In this document: piece after piece, positions 52,618-60,532 of the stretch
Layout of the letters: every line of letters begins with the position of its first letter
Numbering within the stretch: position 1 is the first letter of the stretch
Position numbers and translations under genes: made by a program
The notes under the pieces: generated by a model
The model's input: the letters and a program-made list of their open reading frames with translations, nothing else
Told to the model about the DNA's origin: nothing
Database searches by the model: none
From: Thomasclavelia saccharogumia DSM 17460
Lineage (GTDB): Bacteria > Bacillota_I > Bacilli_A > Erysipelotrichales > Coprobacillaceae
Reading direction: 5' to 3'
Assembly: GCF_000686665.1 (NCBI RefSeq)
Contig: NZ_JMLH01000002.1
Coordinates: 62,001 to 126,000 of the forward strand
DNA: 64,000 nt

Positions 52618-53940
52618 TTATAATAGTTCATTTTGGTTAGTTGCATATAAATATTCATCAATAGTATTAATAATACGATCGATGATTAATGCTTCAGGAT
52701 TATTTTCAAGTAATCCTTCACGCACTTTTGTATATTGAATTGGCATAAATTGACTTAAAAGATTTAATGGAATTCCATAAGTATTTAAATTATTGATCAA
52801 TGTATTAATAGCGTCATTTACATCTGGCAGAGGCATGTAATAACGACAACGATCTGAGAAAGAATATTTACGTTTTAAACGAATTTCTAACTCTGTACCT
52901 TGATAATGCTTCTTCCAATACTTATCATCGCTTAACATTGCTTTATCTAAAACTTCTATTAAATCACTTGTCTTTACATCTGTACCATATAGAAGTTCTT
53001 TTTCAATATGAGCTAATGCAAATAAAGCTTCACGCATAGCAAATGTTAAACCAGGTCCTACTTTTAAGATACCAACACCATCTTCAACTAATTCTTTTAA
53101 TTTGATTTTTGTTTGATAATCAGTCGAATGACCCTCAAAAATCAAATTAGGATAATCTTTGATCGAAGCCATTAATTCTTTAGCTTTCTCACGATCATAT
53201 TCAGTACATCCAGAATCTTTTTCTTCAACACCTGGCTGTACTACTACGGCAATAACATTATCCCAAGCATCTTGTAAACCATTATCTAAAAATGCTTTTT
53301 CAAATGTTGCAACAGTAGCCTTAAAATCTTCTACTTTTGTTACAGCGACACCATTGTCTTCACTACCAACAGCTCCACCAGGAATTGGAACTTCGCTACC
53401 AACAATATAGATAGGAGCAATTGCATCAGGATCTTTTTTTAATAGCTCAGCATAAGTATCTTGAGCTACTTTAGCTAAATAAGCCCCACGTCTAGCGATA
53501 GTTTCATCACTTAAACGAGTATCAGGATCATCATCATTGACCTTCATACTTGTGTCAATATGAATCTTAGTAAATCCTGCGCCTACATAATGTTTAATCA
53601 ATTCAGTTGCATTTTTCATTGCTTCATCTTCATTAAGATCAGTCCATGTAAGAGGTCCTAGATGATCTCCGCCAAGGAATAATTTACGTTTGTCAAAACC
53701 AACTTCTTCAGCAATCTTTAAAACAAAATTCTTAAAATCTAATGGTGTCATACCTGTATAGCCACCGTTTTGATCACATTGATTAGCAGTGCTTTCAATC
53801 AATACACATGAATTATCTTGTTTACCACGTTTTAAAGTAGCTTCAATTACATATTTATTAGCACTACATGCTGAATAGATTCCAACAGCTTTCCCCTCTT
53901 TTTGAAGAGTTACAAGTTTTTTTAATGGATTAGTATTCAT
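52618..53940 (-). CDS. kbaZ: Tagatose-bisphosphate aldolase accessory subunit (KbaZ/GatZ)
   Basis: 440 aa from the ATG at 53940 (AAAGGAG 9 nt upstream; an in-frame ATG at 53961 precedes that site). NPLKKLVTLQKEGKAVGIYSACSAN, LFLGGDHLGPLTWTDLN, HIDTSMKVNDDDPDTRL and YIVGSEVPIPGGA are GatZ/KbaZ signatures. The subunit stabilises the class II aldolase KbaY/GatY and may have a chaperone role. It is divergent from the aldolase gene at 54.1 kb, sharing a ~195-bp intergenic region. Confidence 0.93.
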   Translation of the reverse strand: MNTNPLKKLVTLQKEGKAVGIYSACSANKYVIEATLKRGKQDNSCVLIESTANQCDQNGGYTGMTPLDFKNFVLKIAEEVGFDKRKLFLGGDHLGPLTWTDLNEDEAMKNATELIKHYVGAGFTKIHIDTSMKVNDDDPDTRLSDETIARRGAYLAKVAQDTYAELLKKDPDAIAPIYIVGSEVPIPGGAVGSEDNGVAVTKVEDFKATVATFEKAFLDNGLQDAWDNVIAVVVQPGVEEKDSGCTEYDREKAKELMASIKDYPNLIFEGHSTDYQTKIKLKELVEDGVGILKVGPGLTFAMREALFALAHIEKELLYGTDVKTSDLIEVLDKAMLSDDKYWKKHYQGTELEIRLKRKYSFSDRCRYYMPLPDVNDAINTLINNLNTYGIPLNLLSQFMPIQYTKVREGLLENNPEALIIDRIINTIDEYLYATNQNELL

Positions 53941-54010
53941 AGTTTTATCTCCTTTCGTCATTATAATAACAATTATCTTTTAAATAGTATTTATAATTGT
54001 TAAAAAATAT

Positions 54011-54023
54011 TTTGCACTTTTTA
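54011..54023 (+). promoter_or_regulatory. Shared 13-mer between kbaZ and the aldolase gene
   Basis: TTTTGCACTTTTT occurs here and at 44588-44600 before the PTS operon; TTTGCACTTTT also occurs in the operator-like repeat at 7677. It is a candidate recognition site for a regulator of the amino sugar genes. TATAAT at 54096 is the likely -10 of the aldolase gene. Confidence 0.4.
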
Positions 54024-54135
54024 GATGGATTTAATATCAAGTCAGGATATATTAAATAACTTAACAAATTATTATTATAAATATGAAAATTGTGTTATAA
54101 TCGAAGAAGAAATTAATAGAAAAGAGGAAGGAAAT

Positions 54136-54984
54136 ATGCCATTAGTTACAACTAAAGAAATTTTATTAGATGCTCAAAAAAATAAATATGCTATTGGAGC
54201 TTTTAACGTCGAAAATATGGAGATGGTTATGGCTGTTGTTGCAGCTGCAGAAGAATTAAAATCACCAGTTATTATGCAAACAACACCATCAACGGTTAAA
54301 TATGCGAGCTTAGATTATTTTTATGCTAATGCCAAAGTTGCTGCTCAAAATGCTAGTGTACCAGTTGCGATTCATTTAGATCATGGAAATAGTTTTGAAC
54401 TTGCAATGCAGGCTCTAAGAGTTGGATATACTTCTATTATGATCGATGGCTCACATGAATCATTTGAGGACAACATTAAGGTTACAAAAGCTGTTGTTGA
54501 TGCTTGCAATCCTTCTGGAGTAAGTGTTGAAGCAGAATTAGGTAAAGTTGGTGGTAAAGAAGATGATTTGGATGGTGGTGATGGTGGATATACTGACCCA
54601 TTAGAAGCTAAAGAATTTGTAGAAAGAACTGGAGTAGGTTCACTTGCAGTAGCTATTGGAACAGCTCATGGGGTGTACAAAGGAGAGCCTAAATTAGATT
54701 TAAATCGTCTTAGCGAAATTAAAGAAGTAGTTTCAGTTCCTTTAGTATTACATGGTACTTCAGGTGTTCCTGATGAAACAGTTAGTGAATGTGTAAGACG
54801 AGGTATTTGTAAAGTAAATTATGCAACGGATTTAAGAATTGCTTTTTCAAAAGGAGTTAAAGAATATTTAGCACAAGATCCAGATGCTATTGATCCAAAA
54901 AAATATTGTGCTGTAGGACGTGAAGAAGTAAAAAAATATGTAATGTCTAAAATGCATGTTGTTGGTAGTGTGAATAAAGCTTAG
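54136..54984 (+). CDS. kbaY: Class II tagatose/fructose-bisphosphate aldolase
   Basis: 282 aa from ATG 54136 (GAGGAAGG upstream). Zinc and substrate motifs of class II aldolases are present: VAIHLDHGNSFE, EAELGKVGGKEDD, AIGTAHGVYKGEP and VLHGTSGVPDE. Cleaves tagatose- or fructose-1,6-bisphosphate to DHAP and GAP. Tagatose preference is inferred from divergent kbaZ and AgaS; it could also be the general glycolytic fba. Confidence 0.9.
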   Translation: MPLVTTKEILLDAQKNKYAIGAFNVENMEMVMAVVAAAEELKSPVIMQTTPSTVKYASLDYFYANAKVAAQNASVPVAIHLDHGNSFELAMQALRVGYTSIMIDGSHESFEDNIKVTKAVVDACNPSGVSVEAELGKVGGKEDDLDGGDGGYTDPLEAKEFVERTGVGSLAVAIGTAHGVYKGEPKLDLNRLSEIKEVVSVPLVLHGTSGVPDETVSECVRRGICKVNYATDLRIAFSKGVKEYLAQDPDAIDPKKYCAVGREEVKKYVMSKMHVVGSVNKA

Positions 54985-54999
54985 ATATTTATAAGAATG

Positions 55000-55038
55000 A
55001 ATAGAAAGTTAGTCATTGATGGCTAACTTTCTATTTGT
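55000..55038 (+). terminator. Intrinsic terminator after the aldolase
   Basis: Perfect 13-bp stem AATAGAAAGTTAG / CTAACTTTCTATT, 10-nt loop. The T-tract is short. Confidence 0.75.
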
Positions 55039-55079
55039 AAATTAAAGAAAAAATAATTATTTTTTGATTACAAGTAAAA

Positions 55080-55489
55080 TATCTGTGTATCAATTATCAG
55101 AAGAAAATTTATCTGATATTGAAAAACTCCTAATACTGATCAACAATATTTAGGACAACCAGATATAGTATGCACTAAATCAGATAGATTAATTACAGCA
55201 TATCCAAGGAGATGTAGAAAAGGATTACTGATCATGCAGATTAGTGATGATAATGGTGAGACATGGAATATGGTGCAAAATTCTTTAGAAAAAAGCGATG
55301 GCAGTATTAGATGATCTAGAAGTAAGTCAGGCTGAAGTCGATAATGCCAAAGAAGTTTTAGCAAAGGCAATTGCTGGATTGGAAACAAGTAATTCATAAA
55401 AAGCTGGTGATACAACAAATATGTTATATCCATTTGCAGGACTAGTGCTTGCAACACTAGCGTTCTATAAAATAGAAAAAAAGATATAA
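55080..55489 (+). pseudogene. Remnant of a sialidase-like, FIVAR-containing surface protein
   Basis: One fragment reads VYQLSEENLSDIEK, then after a one-base frame change (run of A near 55120) TPNTDQQYLGQPDIVCTKSDRLITAYP...LIMQISDDNGETW, which looks like the start of a BNR/sialidase-like surface glycosidase. Near 55302 it jumps in another frame to a FIVAR end (VLDDLEVSQAEVDNAKEVLAKAIAGLE). An in-frame stop at 55397 and a hydrophobic anchor with basic end follow (to ...YKIEKKI). The C-terminal piece resembles that of the GH89 protein (KAGDT shared). A large internal deletion is evident. Confidence 0.78.
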
Positions 55490-55495
55490 GTAAAG

Positions 55496-55531
55496 ATAAT
55501 AAAGCAAGGCTTACAGATGTAAGCCTTGCTT
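55496..55531 (-). terminator. Terminator of the AraC-type regulator gene
   Basis: Perfect 13-bp stem AAGCAAGGCTTAC / GTAAGCCTTGCTT, 4-nt loop. Only the minus-strand side has a T-rich tail, so it serves the regulator gene. Confidence 0.75.
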
Positions 55532-55551
55532 AGTGTCTTGAGTATATAAAT

Positions 55552-56715
55552 TTATTTATATATTTTTTTAGCATATTCACTTGGAGTAAGATTAAAATGC
55601 TGCTTAAATGTTCTAGAAAAATAATGGATTGAGCTAAAGCCCAGCATAAATGCTATTTCACTAATCGTGTATTTATTTTCACGAATGAGTTCTTTACTTT
55701 TTTGTAATTTTATTTGAACCATATAGTTTTTAGGTGAGATTTCTAAGTTGCTTCTAAATAGAGTTTGTAAAGATGAGCGTGAAATAGAAAATTTATGACA
55801 AATTTCTTCAATAGTCAAAGGTTCCGTAATCATTTCGTTCATATAATCTAGAATCTCATGCAATAATTCATCTTGAAAATGTTGCATTGATCCTGTTGAT
55901 ACACGCTTTTGATCTATTGATAAATCATATTGTGTTAATAAGATAATGATTTCTTGTAAATAACAAAGCATAAGTGTTTTTGAATATGGTAATGAATTTG
56001 AACTAGCTTTAACAAATTTATTGAATATGTTATGAAGTTCATTATCACAATGAAACACACGATTGAGAATTAAATCATCTTCGATAATTTCCATATCAAA
56101 AATAACAGTTAGATAAGAACAAGATTTATTGGTTGTGATTTGTTGAGTATGAAATTGTTCAGGTCCATATAGCATTAAATCATAACTATTTAATGTATAC
56201 GTTGTCCCTTCAACTGTTGTATCGAGACTACCATGATCCACATATGTTAATTCGTAATGCTTATGGGCTTCGCCTTTAAAACGGTAATTAGGACTTTTGA
56301 TTACATAATAGTAACCAAGAATTTCTTCAATTTTTAATTTAGATACAATTGGCTTATAAACGTATGGAGGATTTAAAAATTCAGTTTTTAAATTGTAATT
56401 TGAAGGAGTAATTAAGTAACTTTCAATTTCTTGTGATAAAGGAATAATATTAAAATACTTATTTGCTTCAATTTTTAAATAACGATGAATAGCAAATGTT
56501 TCTAATTTATCTGAATCTAGGCTATCACCAATTAAGATGGAAGCAATTCCTTCAGTGAGTTCTATATATACTGCACATGAAAAACAGTACATATGGCTAA
56601 TAACCCTTCCTGATGTATTTAATTTTCTACATATTAAATTGTCTGTAACTGATAAATGATCTTCATAAGTAGAGCCATATTTTTTAAATTCAATACTTGA
56701 TGTTTTATTAATCAT
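55552..56715 (-). CDS. AraC-family transcriptional regulator
   Basis: 387 aa. The C-terminal ~100 residues hold the double helix-turn-helix: LTIEEICHKFSISRSSLQTLFRSN and YTISEIAFMLGFSSIHYFSRTFKQHFNLTPSEY. A middle cupin-like domain (YRFKGEAHKHYELTYVDHGSLDTTVEGTTYTLN) probably binds a sugar ligand. The N-terminal ~120 residues are unassigned. Its place at the edge of the amino sugar region suggests it controls those genes or the decayed surface glycosidase beside it. Confidence 0.92.
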   Translation of the reverse strand: MINKTSSIEFKKYGSTYEDHLSVTDNLICRKLNTSGRVISHMYCFSCAVYIELTEGIASILIGDSLDSDKLETFAIHRYLKIEANKYFNIIPLSQEIESYLITPSNYNLKTEFLNPPYVYKPIVSKLKIEEILGYYYVIKSPNYRFKGEAHKHYELTYVDHGSLDTTVEGTTYTLNSYDLMLYGPEQFHTQQITTNKSCSYLTVIFDMEIIEDDLILNRVFHCDNELHNIFNKFVKASSNSLPYSKTLMLCYLQEIIILLTQYDLSIDQKRVSTGSMQHFQDELLHEILDYMNEMITEPLTIEEICHKFSISRSSLQTLFRSNLEISPKNYMVQIKLQKSKELIRENKYTISEIAFMLGFSSIHYFSRTFKQHFNLTPSEYAKKIYK

Positions 56716-56825
56716 AGAAAACCTCCTTGTATAATTAGTTGGTCTAATTACACATGTCTAAAATATACATATATAGTATACTTTTTAATACAATTTTTGC
56801 AAATGTTATTATTGATAAATTGCAA

Positions 56826-57500
56826 TTATTTTCCATTAGGTAGAAATGGAATTAAGTTAATTGCTACTGCGCTAATTGGCATAGTTTGTAAAATGATCTT
56901 ACCAGGGCCGGTAATTAGGGTATTAAAAAAACCTTCACCACCTAATAATTTATTTTTAACTCCTTTTATGCTTTGAATCTCCATGGTGCATGTTGCTTCC
57001 ATCATTGCTAAGTAACCTGTATCAACGATCATTTGTTGACCAGGTAGTAGATCATATTCAATTGCAGAGCCATCAATTTCTAAAAATACAATACCAGTTC
57101 CTTTGATTTTTGTCATAATGAAACCTTCACCACCAATTAAGCTAGAAGAAATTTTTTTATTAAAAAATACGGACATTTCAATATTCCCACTTCCAGCTAA
57201 AAATGCTGATTTTTGTATAATGATCTCATGTTCGGGATTAACTTTAATAGCTTTTATACTACCTGGAAAAGATGAAGCAAAAGCTATCATTCCATCTTCA
57301 GTAGCCTGATAACGGTTTTGAAAAATAGTTTCACCACTAAACATTCTGCCAAAAGCTTTTGATAATCCGCCACTTGTTGTTTCCATCTTCATTACAGGAT
57401 CCATCCAGCTCATCGCACCGCTATCACTGAGCATATATTCACCTTTTTTTAGATGGCAAATGACAACAGGAAGATTTCCTCCTTTGATTTCGTAATCCAT
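56826..57500 (-). CDS. AIM24/TIGR00266 family protein
   Basis: 224 aa. A beta-rich, glycine-rich protein with the family's repeated pattern: ADSGAMSWMDP-type (here LSDSGAMSWMDPVMKMET), LIGGEGFIMTKIKGTGIVFLEI and LLGGEGFFNTLITGPGKIILQTMP. Function unknown, cytoplasmic. Followed at 27 bases by the lactonase gene upstream on the same strand, so they probably form one operon. Confidence 0.92.
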   Translation of the reverse strand: MDYEIKGGNLPVVICHLKKGEYMLSDSGAMSWMDPVMKMETTSGGLSKAFGRMFSGETIFQNRYQATEDGMIAFASSFPGSIKAIKVNPEHEIIIQKSAFLAGSGNIEMSVFFNKKISSSLIGGEGFIMTKIKGTGIVFLEIDGSAIEYDLLPGQQMIVDTGYLAMMEATCTMEIQSIKGVKNKLLGGEGFFNTLITGPGKIILQTMPISAVAINLIPFLPNGK

Positions 57501-57527
57501 ATTGGACCTCCTTGTACATATAAATTT

Positions 57528-58559
57528 TTACTTAATTGCAATACATATAGGTAATGGAATAGTAAGGGTACTTGCTGTTCGTACTAATTCTTCTTTTTCT
57601 TCATTAAATGTTAATAATTCAATCTCATTATCATCTTGAGCGCCTACGATTAAATATTTATCATTAATGATATTAAAATCCCGAGGATTTTTTCCTGTAT
57701 GAACCATATACAATAATGTTAATTTACCAGTTTCTTGATTAACTCGGTATAAAACGATACTGTCATGGCCACGATTTGAAACAAATAAATGTTTACCAGA
57801 GTGGCTTAAACGAATTGCACTAGCACTAGAAAAGCCATGGAAATGATGGGGCGTAGTATGAATTACTTGAATTAGCGTAAAATACTTATCACGATATTTA
57901 AAAACCATTATGTTATTAGAAATTTCATTGACAAGATATGCAAATTGTCCATCATGAGAAAAAATCATATGTCGAGGACCCGAACCAGGAACGATATTTA
58001 AGGTATGATCTGGAGCTTCCTCTAATTTACCATTTTGATAAGTATACATAATTATTTTATCAGCTCCTAAATCAACAGCGTAGACAAATTCTTTATCTGG
58101 TGTAATTCCTACATAATGACAATGGGGTCCAGTTTGTCTTTTAAGTAGGTCAGGACCTAAACCAGTATGATGTATAGCACTAATTTTTTCTTTAATATAA
58201 TAATTTTCTAATAAATATGAAGCAGTAGCTCCAACGTGATAGTTAGCTGCAAAAAGATAGCGTGAATTATCGCTAATACATAAATGGGTATAAGAACGAC
58301 CGTTAGAGTTATAATTGTTATTAATGATCAACTCATCTTTATAAATAGAAAAACTACCCAGTCCCCCGCCAGTATTTGAACGGCTAGCATTTTTATAGGC
58401 GATATATAAAATATTATTTTTAATGATCATATATAATGGATAATCTTTGGTTATGATATGTTGTACAAGTGAAAATTCTTCTGTATTTTCATTAAAATTA
58501 ATAATATATATTCCCTTATTATCATTTTTTCCATAACTTGATACATAAAATGTTTGCAT
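57528..58559 (-). CDS. Lactonase family protein (6-phosphogluconolactonase-like beta-propeller)
   Basis: 343 aa. Seven-blade propeller repeats are visible: FYVSSYGKNDNKGIYIINF at the start, GPHCHYVGITPDKEFVYAVDLGADKI, GPRHMIFSHDGQFAYLVNEISN and SNRGHDSIVLYRV, with GKNPRDFNI near the end. This is the YkgB/Pgl-type family; hydrolysis of 6-phosphogluconolactone is the best-known activity but is not proved for this member. It is first in the minus-strand pair with the AIM24 gene. Confidence 0.9.
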   Translation of the reverse strand: MQTFYVSSYGKNDNKGIYIINFNENTEEFSLVQHIITKDYPLYMIIKNNILYIAYKNASRSNTGGGLGSFSIYKDELIINNNYNSNGRSYTHLCISDNSRYLFAANYHVGATASYLLENYYIKEKISAIHHTGLGPDLLKRQTGPHCHYVGITPDKEFVYAVDLGADKIIMYTYQNGKLEEAPDHTLNIVPGSGPRHMIFSHDGQFAYLVNEISNNIMVFKYRDKYFTLIQVIHTTPHHFHGFSSASAIRLSHSGKHLFVSNRGHDSIVLYRVNQETGKLTLLYMVHTGKNPRDFNIINDKYLIVGAQDDNEIELLTFNEEKEELVRTASTLTIPLPICIAIK

Positions 58560-58706
58560 ATATGAACCTCCTATATCTTATTTTAGCACAAATATTAAAT
58601 AAAGGGAGCGATATCAATGGATTTTTAAATTATTCTATGTCGGCTTAATCTTTACGTTATACATAAAATGTTATATAATGAGTAAAATAAATTGGAGGGT
58701 AGAAAA

Positions 58707-59198
58707 ATGGATGAAAACTTATTATTGACATTACTTCATAATAATGCGCGAATGGAAGTGACGGATTTAGCCATGGCATTAAATGAAAGTGAAGATAATG
58801 TTGTTAATGCAATCGATCAGTTGCAAAAAGATAAAGTTATTTGTGGATATCATACGATCATTAATTGGGATCGTACTAATAAAGATAATGTTATGGCATT
58901 GATTCAAATCAACGCTACACCTGAAAGAGAATATGGATATGATCGTATTGCTAAAAAGATCTATGCTTTTCCTGAAGTAGATACGATGTATTTATTAAGT
59001 GGAAGTTTTGAGTTTGTTGCGATTGTTAAAGGACATACTATGCAAGAAGCCGCCCGTTTTGTTGCCTCTAAATTAGCACCGTTAGATGGTGTAACTGGTA
59101 CTGCAACAATGTTTGTATTAAAGCAATATAAAAATAATGGTATTAGTTTTGATGACGATGATAAAGAAGCTGCAGAAAGATTATTGGTAACACCATAA
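58707..59198 (+). CDS. Lrp/AsnC-family transcriptional regulator
   Basis: 163 aa from ATG 58707 (GGAGGG 9 nt upstream; the TTG at 58692 precedes it). An N-terminal winged helix (LLTLLHNNARMEVTDLAMALNESEDNVVNAIDQLQKDKVI) and a C-terminal RAM ligand domain (VMALIQINATPEREYGYDRIAKKI... LLSGSFEFVAIVKG) are present. Its stop overlaps the aminotransferase start, so it probably senses an amino acid and controls that gene. Confidence 0.93.
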   Translation: MDENLLLTLLHNNARMEVTDLAMALNESEDNVVNAIDQLQKDKVICGYHTIINWDRTNKDNVMALIQINATPEREYGYDRIAKKIYAFPEVDTMYLLSGSFEFVAIVKGHTMQEAARFVASKLAPLDGVTGTATMFVLKQYKNNGISFDDDDKEAAERLLVTP

Positions 59199-60367
59199 TG
59201 GATTTTAATAAAGTATTAAATGATACAGTAAAAAAGATTCCACCAAGTGGAATCCGTAAATTCTTTGATTTAGCTAATGAAATGGAAGGAGTTATTTCAT
59301 TAGGGGTAGGAGAACCAGATTTTGATACACCTTGGAAAATCAGAGAAGCTGCAATTTATTCAATTGAACAGGGGAAAACTTTCTATACAGCTAACCAGGG
59401 TTTAGTTGAATTAAGAAAAGAAATTTGTCGTTATCAAAAAAGAAGATTTAATTTAGACTATCATTATGCTAAAGAATGTGTTGTTACTGTTGGAGGATCA
59501 GAAGCTATTGATCTAGCTTTTAGAGCATTGATCAATCCCGGTGATGAAGTAATTTTATTACAACCAAGTTATGTTGCTTATACGCCTGGGGTAGCCTTAG
59601 CTGGTGGAAAGGTCGTTAATATTGAACTTAAAGAAGACAATGAGTTTAAATTAACGCCTGAACTTTTAGAAGCTGCAATAACTCCTAAGACAAAAGCAAT
59701 CTTATTAAATTATCCAAGTAATCCTACGGGTGGTTTTATGACTAGAGAGGATTACGCTAAACTAGTGCCGATTATTAAAAAACATGAAATAATTGTTATA
59801 ACTGATGAAATTTATGCTGAATTATCTTATGAACAAAAATTCTGTTCAATTGCTTCGTTTGATGAAATCAAAGATCAAGTTATTTTAGTCAGTGGTTATT
59901 CAAAGGCATATGCTATGACTGGATGGCGGTTAGGATATGTTTTAGCTAATGAAGTTTTAACAAAAGCAATGAATAAAATTCATCAATATGTAATTATGTC
60001 AGCACCTACCGGAGCACAATATGGAGCTATTGAAGCAATGCGTCATTGTGATAACGAAATTGAAGCAATGCGCCAGGCCTATATGTTAAGACGTAATTAT
60101 ATTGTCAAAGCATTTAATGATATGGGATTGCATACGTTTACACCACAAGGGGCTTTTTATGTATTTCCATGTATTAAATCTACAGGAATGACTTCAGAGC
60201 AATTTTGTGAAGAATTGTTAAAAGATCAGTTAGTGGCATGTGTACCTGGAAATGCTTTTGGTGAAGCTGGAGAAGGGTTTATTAGAGTGTCTTATGCTTA
60301 TTCTATTGAACAAATCAAAGAGGCAACTTCAAGAATCAAGAAATTTTTAGATAAATTAAATAAATAG
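59198..60367 (+). CDS. Class I aminotransferase (aspartate aminotransferase-like)
   Basis: 389 aa PLP enzyme. The PLP lysine is Lys236 in SGYSKAYAMTGWRLGY; NYPSNPTGG, ITDEIYAEL and the C-terminal FIRVSYAYS Arg complete the active site. It starts in the Lrp gene's stop codon. In many Firmicutes such Lrp/aminotransferase pairs occur together (for example the PatA-like group). The amino acid substrate cannot be settled from sequence. Confidence 0.94.
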   Translation: MDFNKVLNDTVKKIPPSGIRKFFDLANEMEGVISLGVGEPDFDTPWKIREAAIYSIEQGKTFYTANQGLVELRKEICRYQKRRFNLDYHYAKECVVTVGGSEAIDLAFRALINPGDEVILLQPSYVAYTPGVALAGGKVVNIELKEDNEFKLTPELLEAAITPKTKAILLNYPSNPTGGFMTREDYAKLVPIIKKHEIIVITDEIYAELSYEQKFCSIASFDEIKDQVILVSGYSKAYAMTGWRLGYVLANEVLTKAMNKIHQYVIMSAPTGAQYGAIEAMRHCDNEIEAMRQAYMLRRNYIVKAFNDMGLHTFTPQGAFYVFPCIKSTGMTSEQFCEELLKDQLVACVPGNAFGEAGEGFIRVSYAYSIEQIKEATSRIKKFLDKLNK

Positions 60368-60393
60368 GAATTAACATTTTTGTTAATTCTTTT
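60366..60393 (+). terminator. Intrinsic terminator after the aminotransferase
   Basis: GAATTAAC-ATTTTT-GTTAATTC then T5. Confidence 0.8.
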
Positions 60394-60532
60394 TATTTAA
60401 AAAATAAAAGATTACATACTTAGAAGTTTAATGTATAAATTATAGCTAACAATATTGTTAAGTGTTTGTAAAGTTAATATTATCCTAGAAAGATTTATAC
60501 TATAATAGGTAAAAATTTGGAGGTATGTAATA

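Noticed and set aside
55140-55457. 105-codon minus-strand open frame
   Set aside because: It is antisense to the decayed surface protein, whose plus-strand fragments give recognisable domains; the minus-strand product is low-complexity and has no ribosome site.
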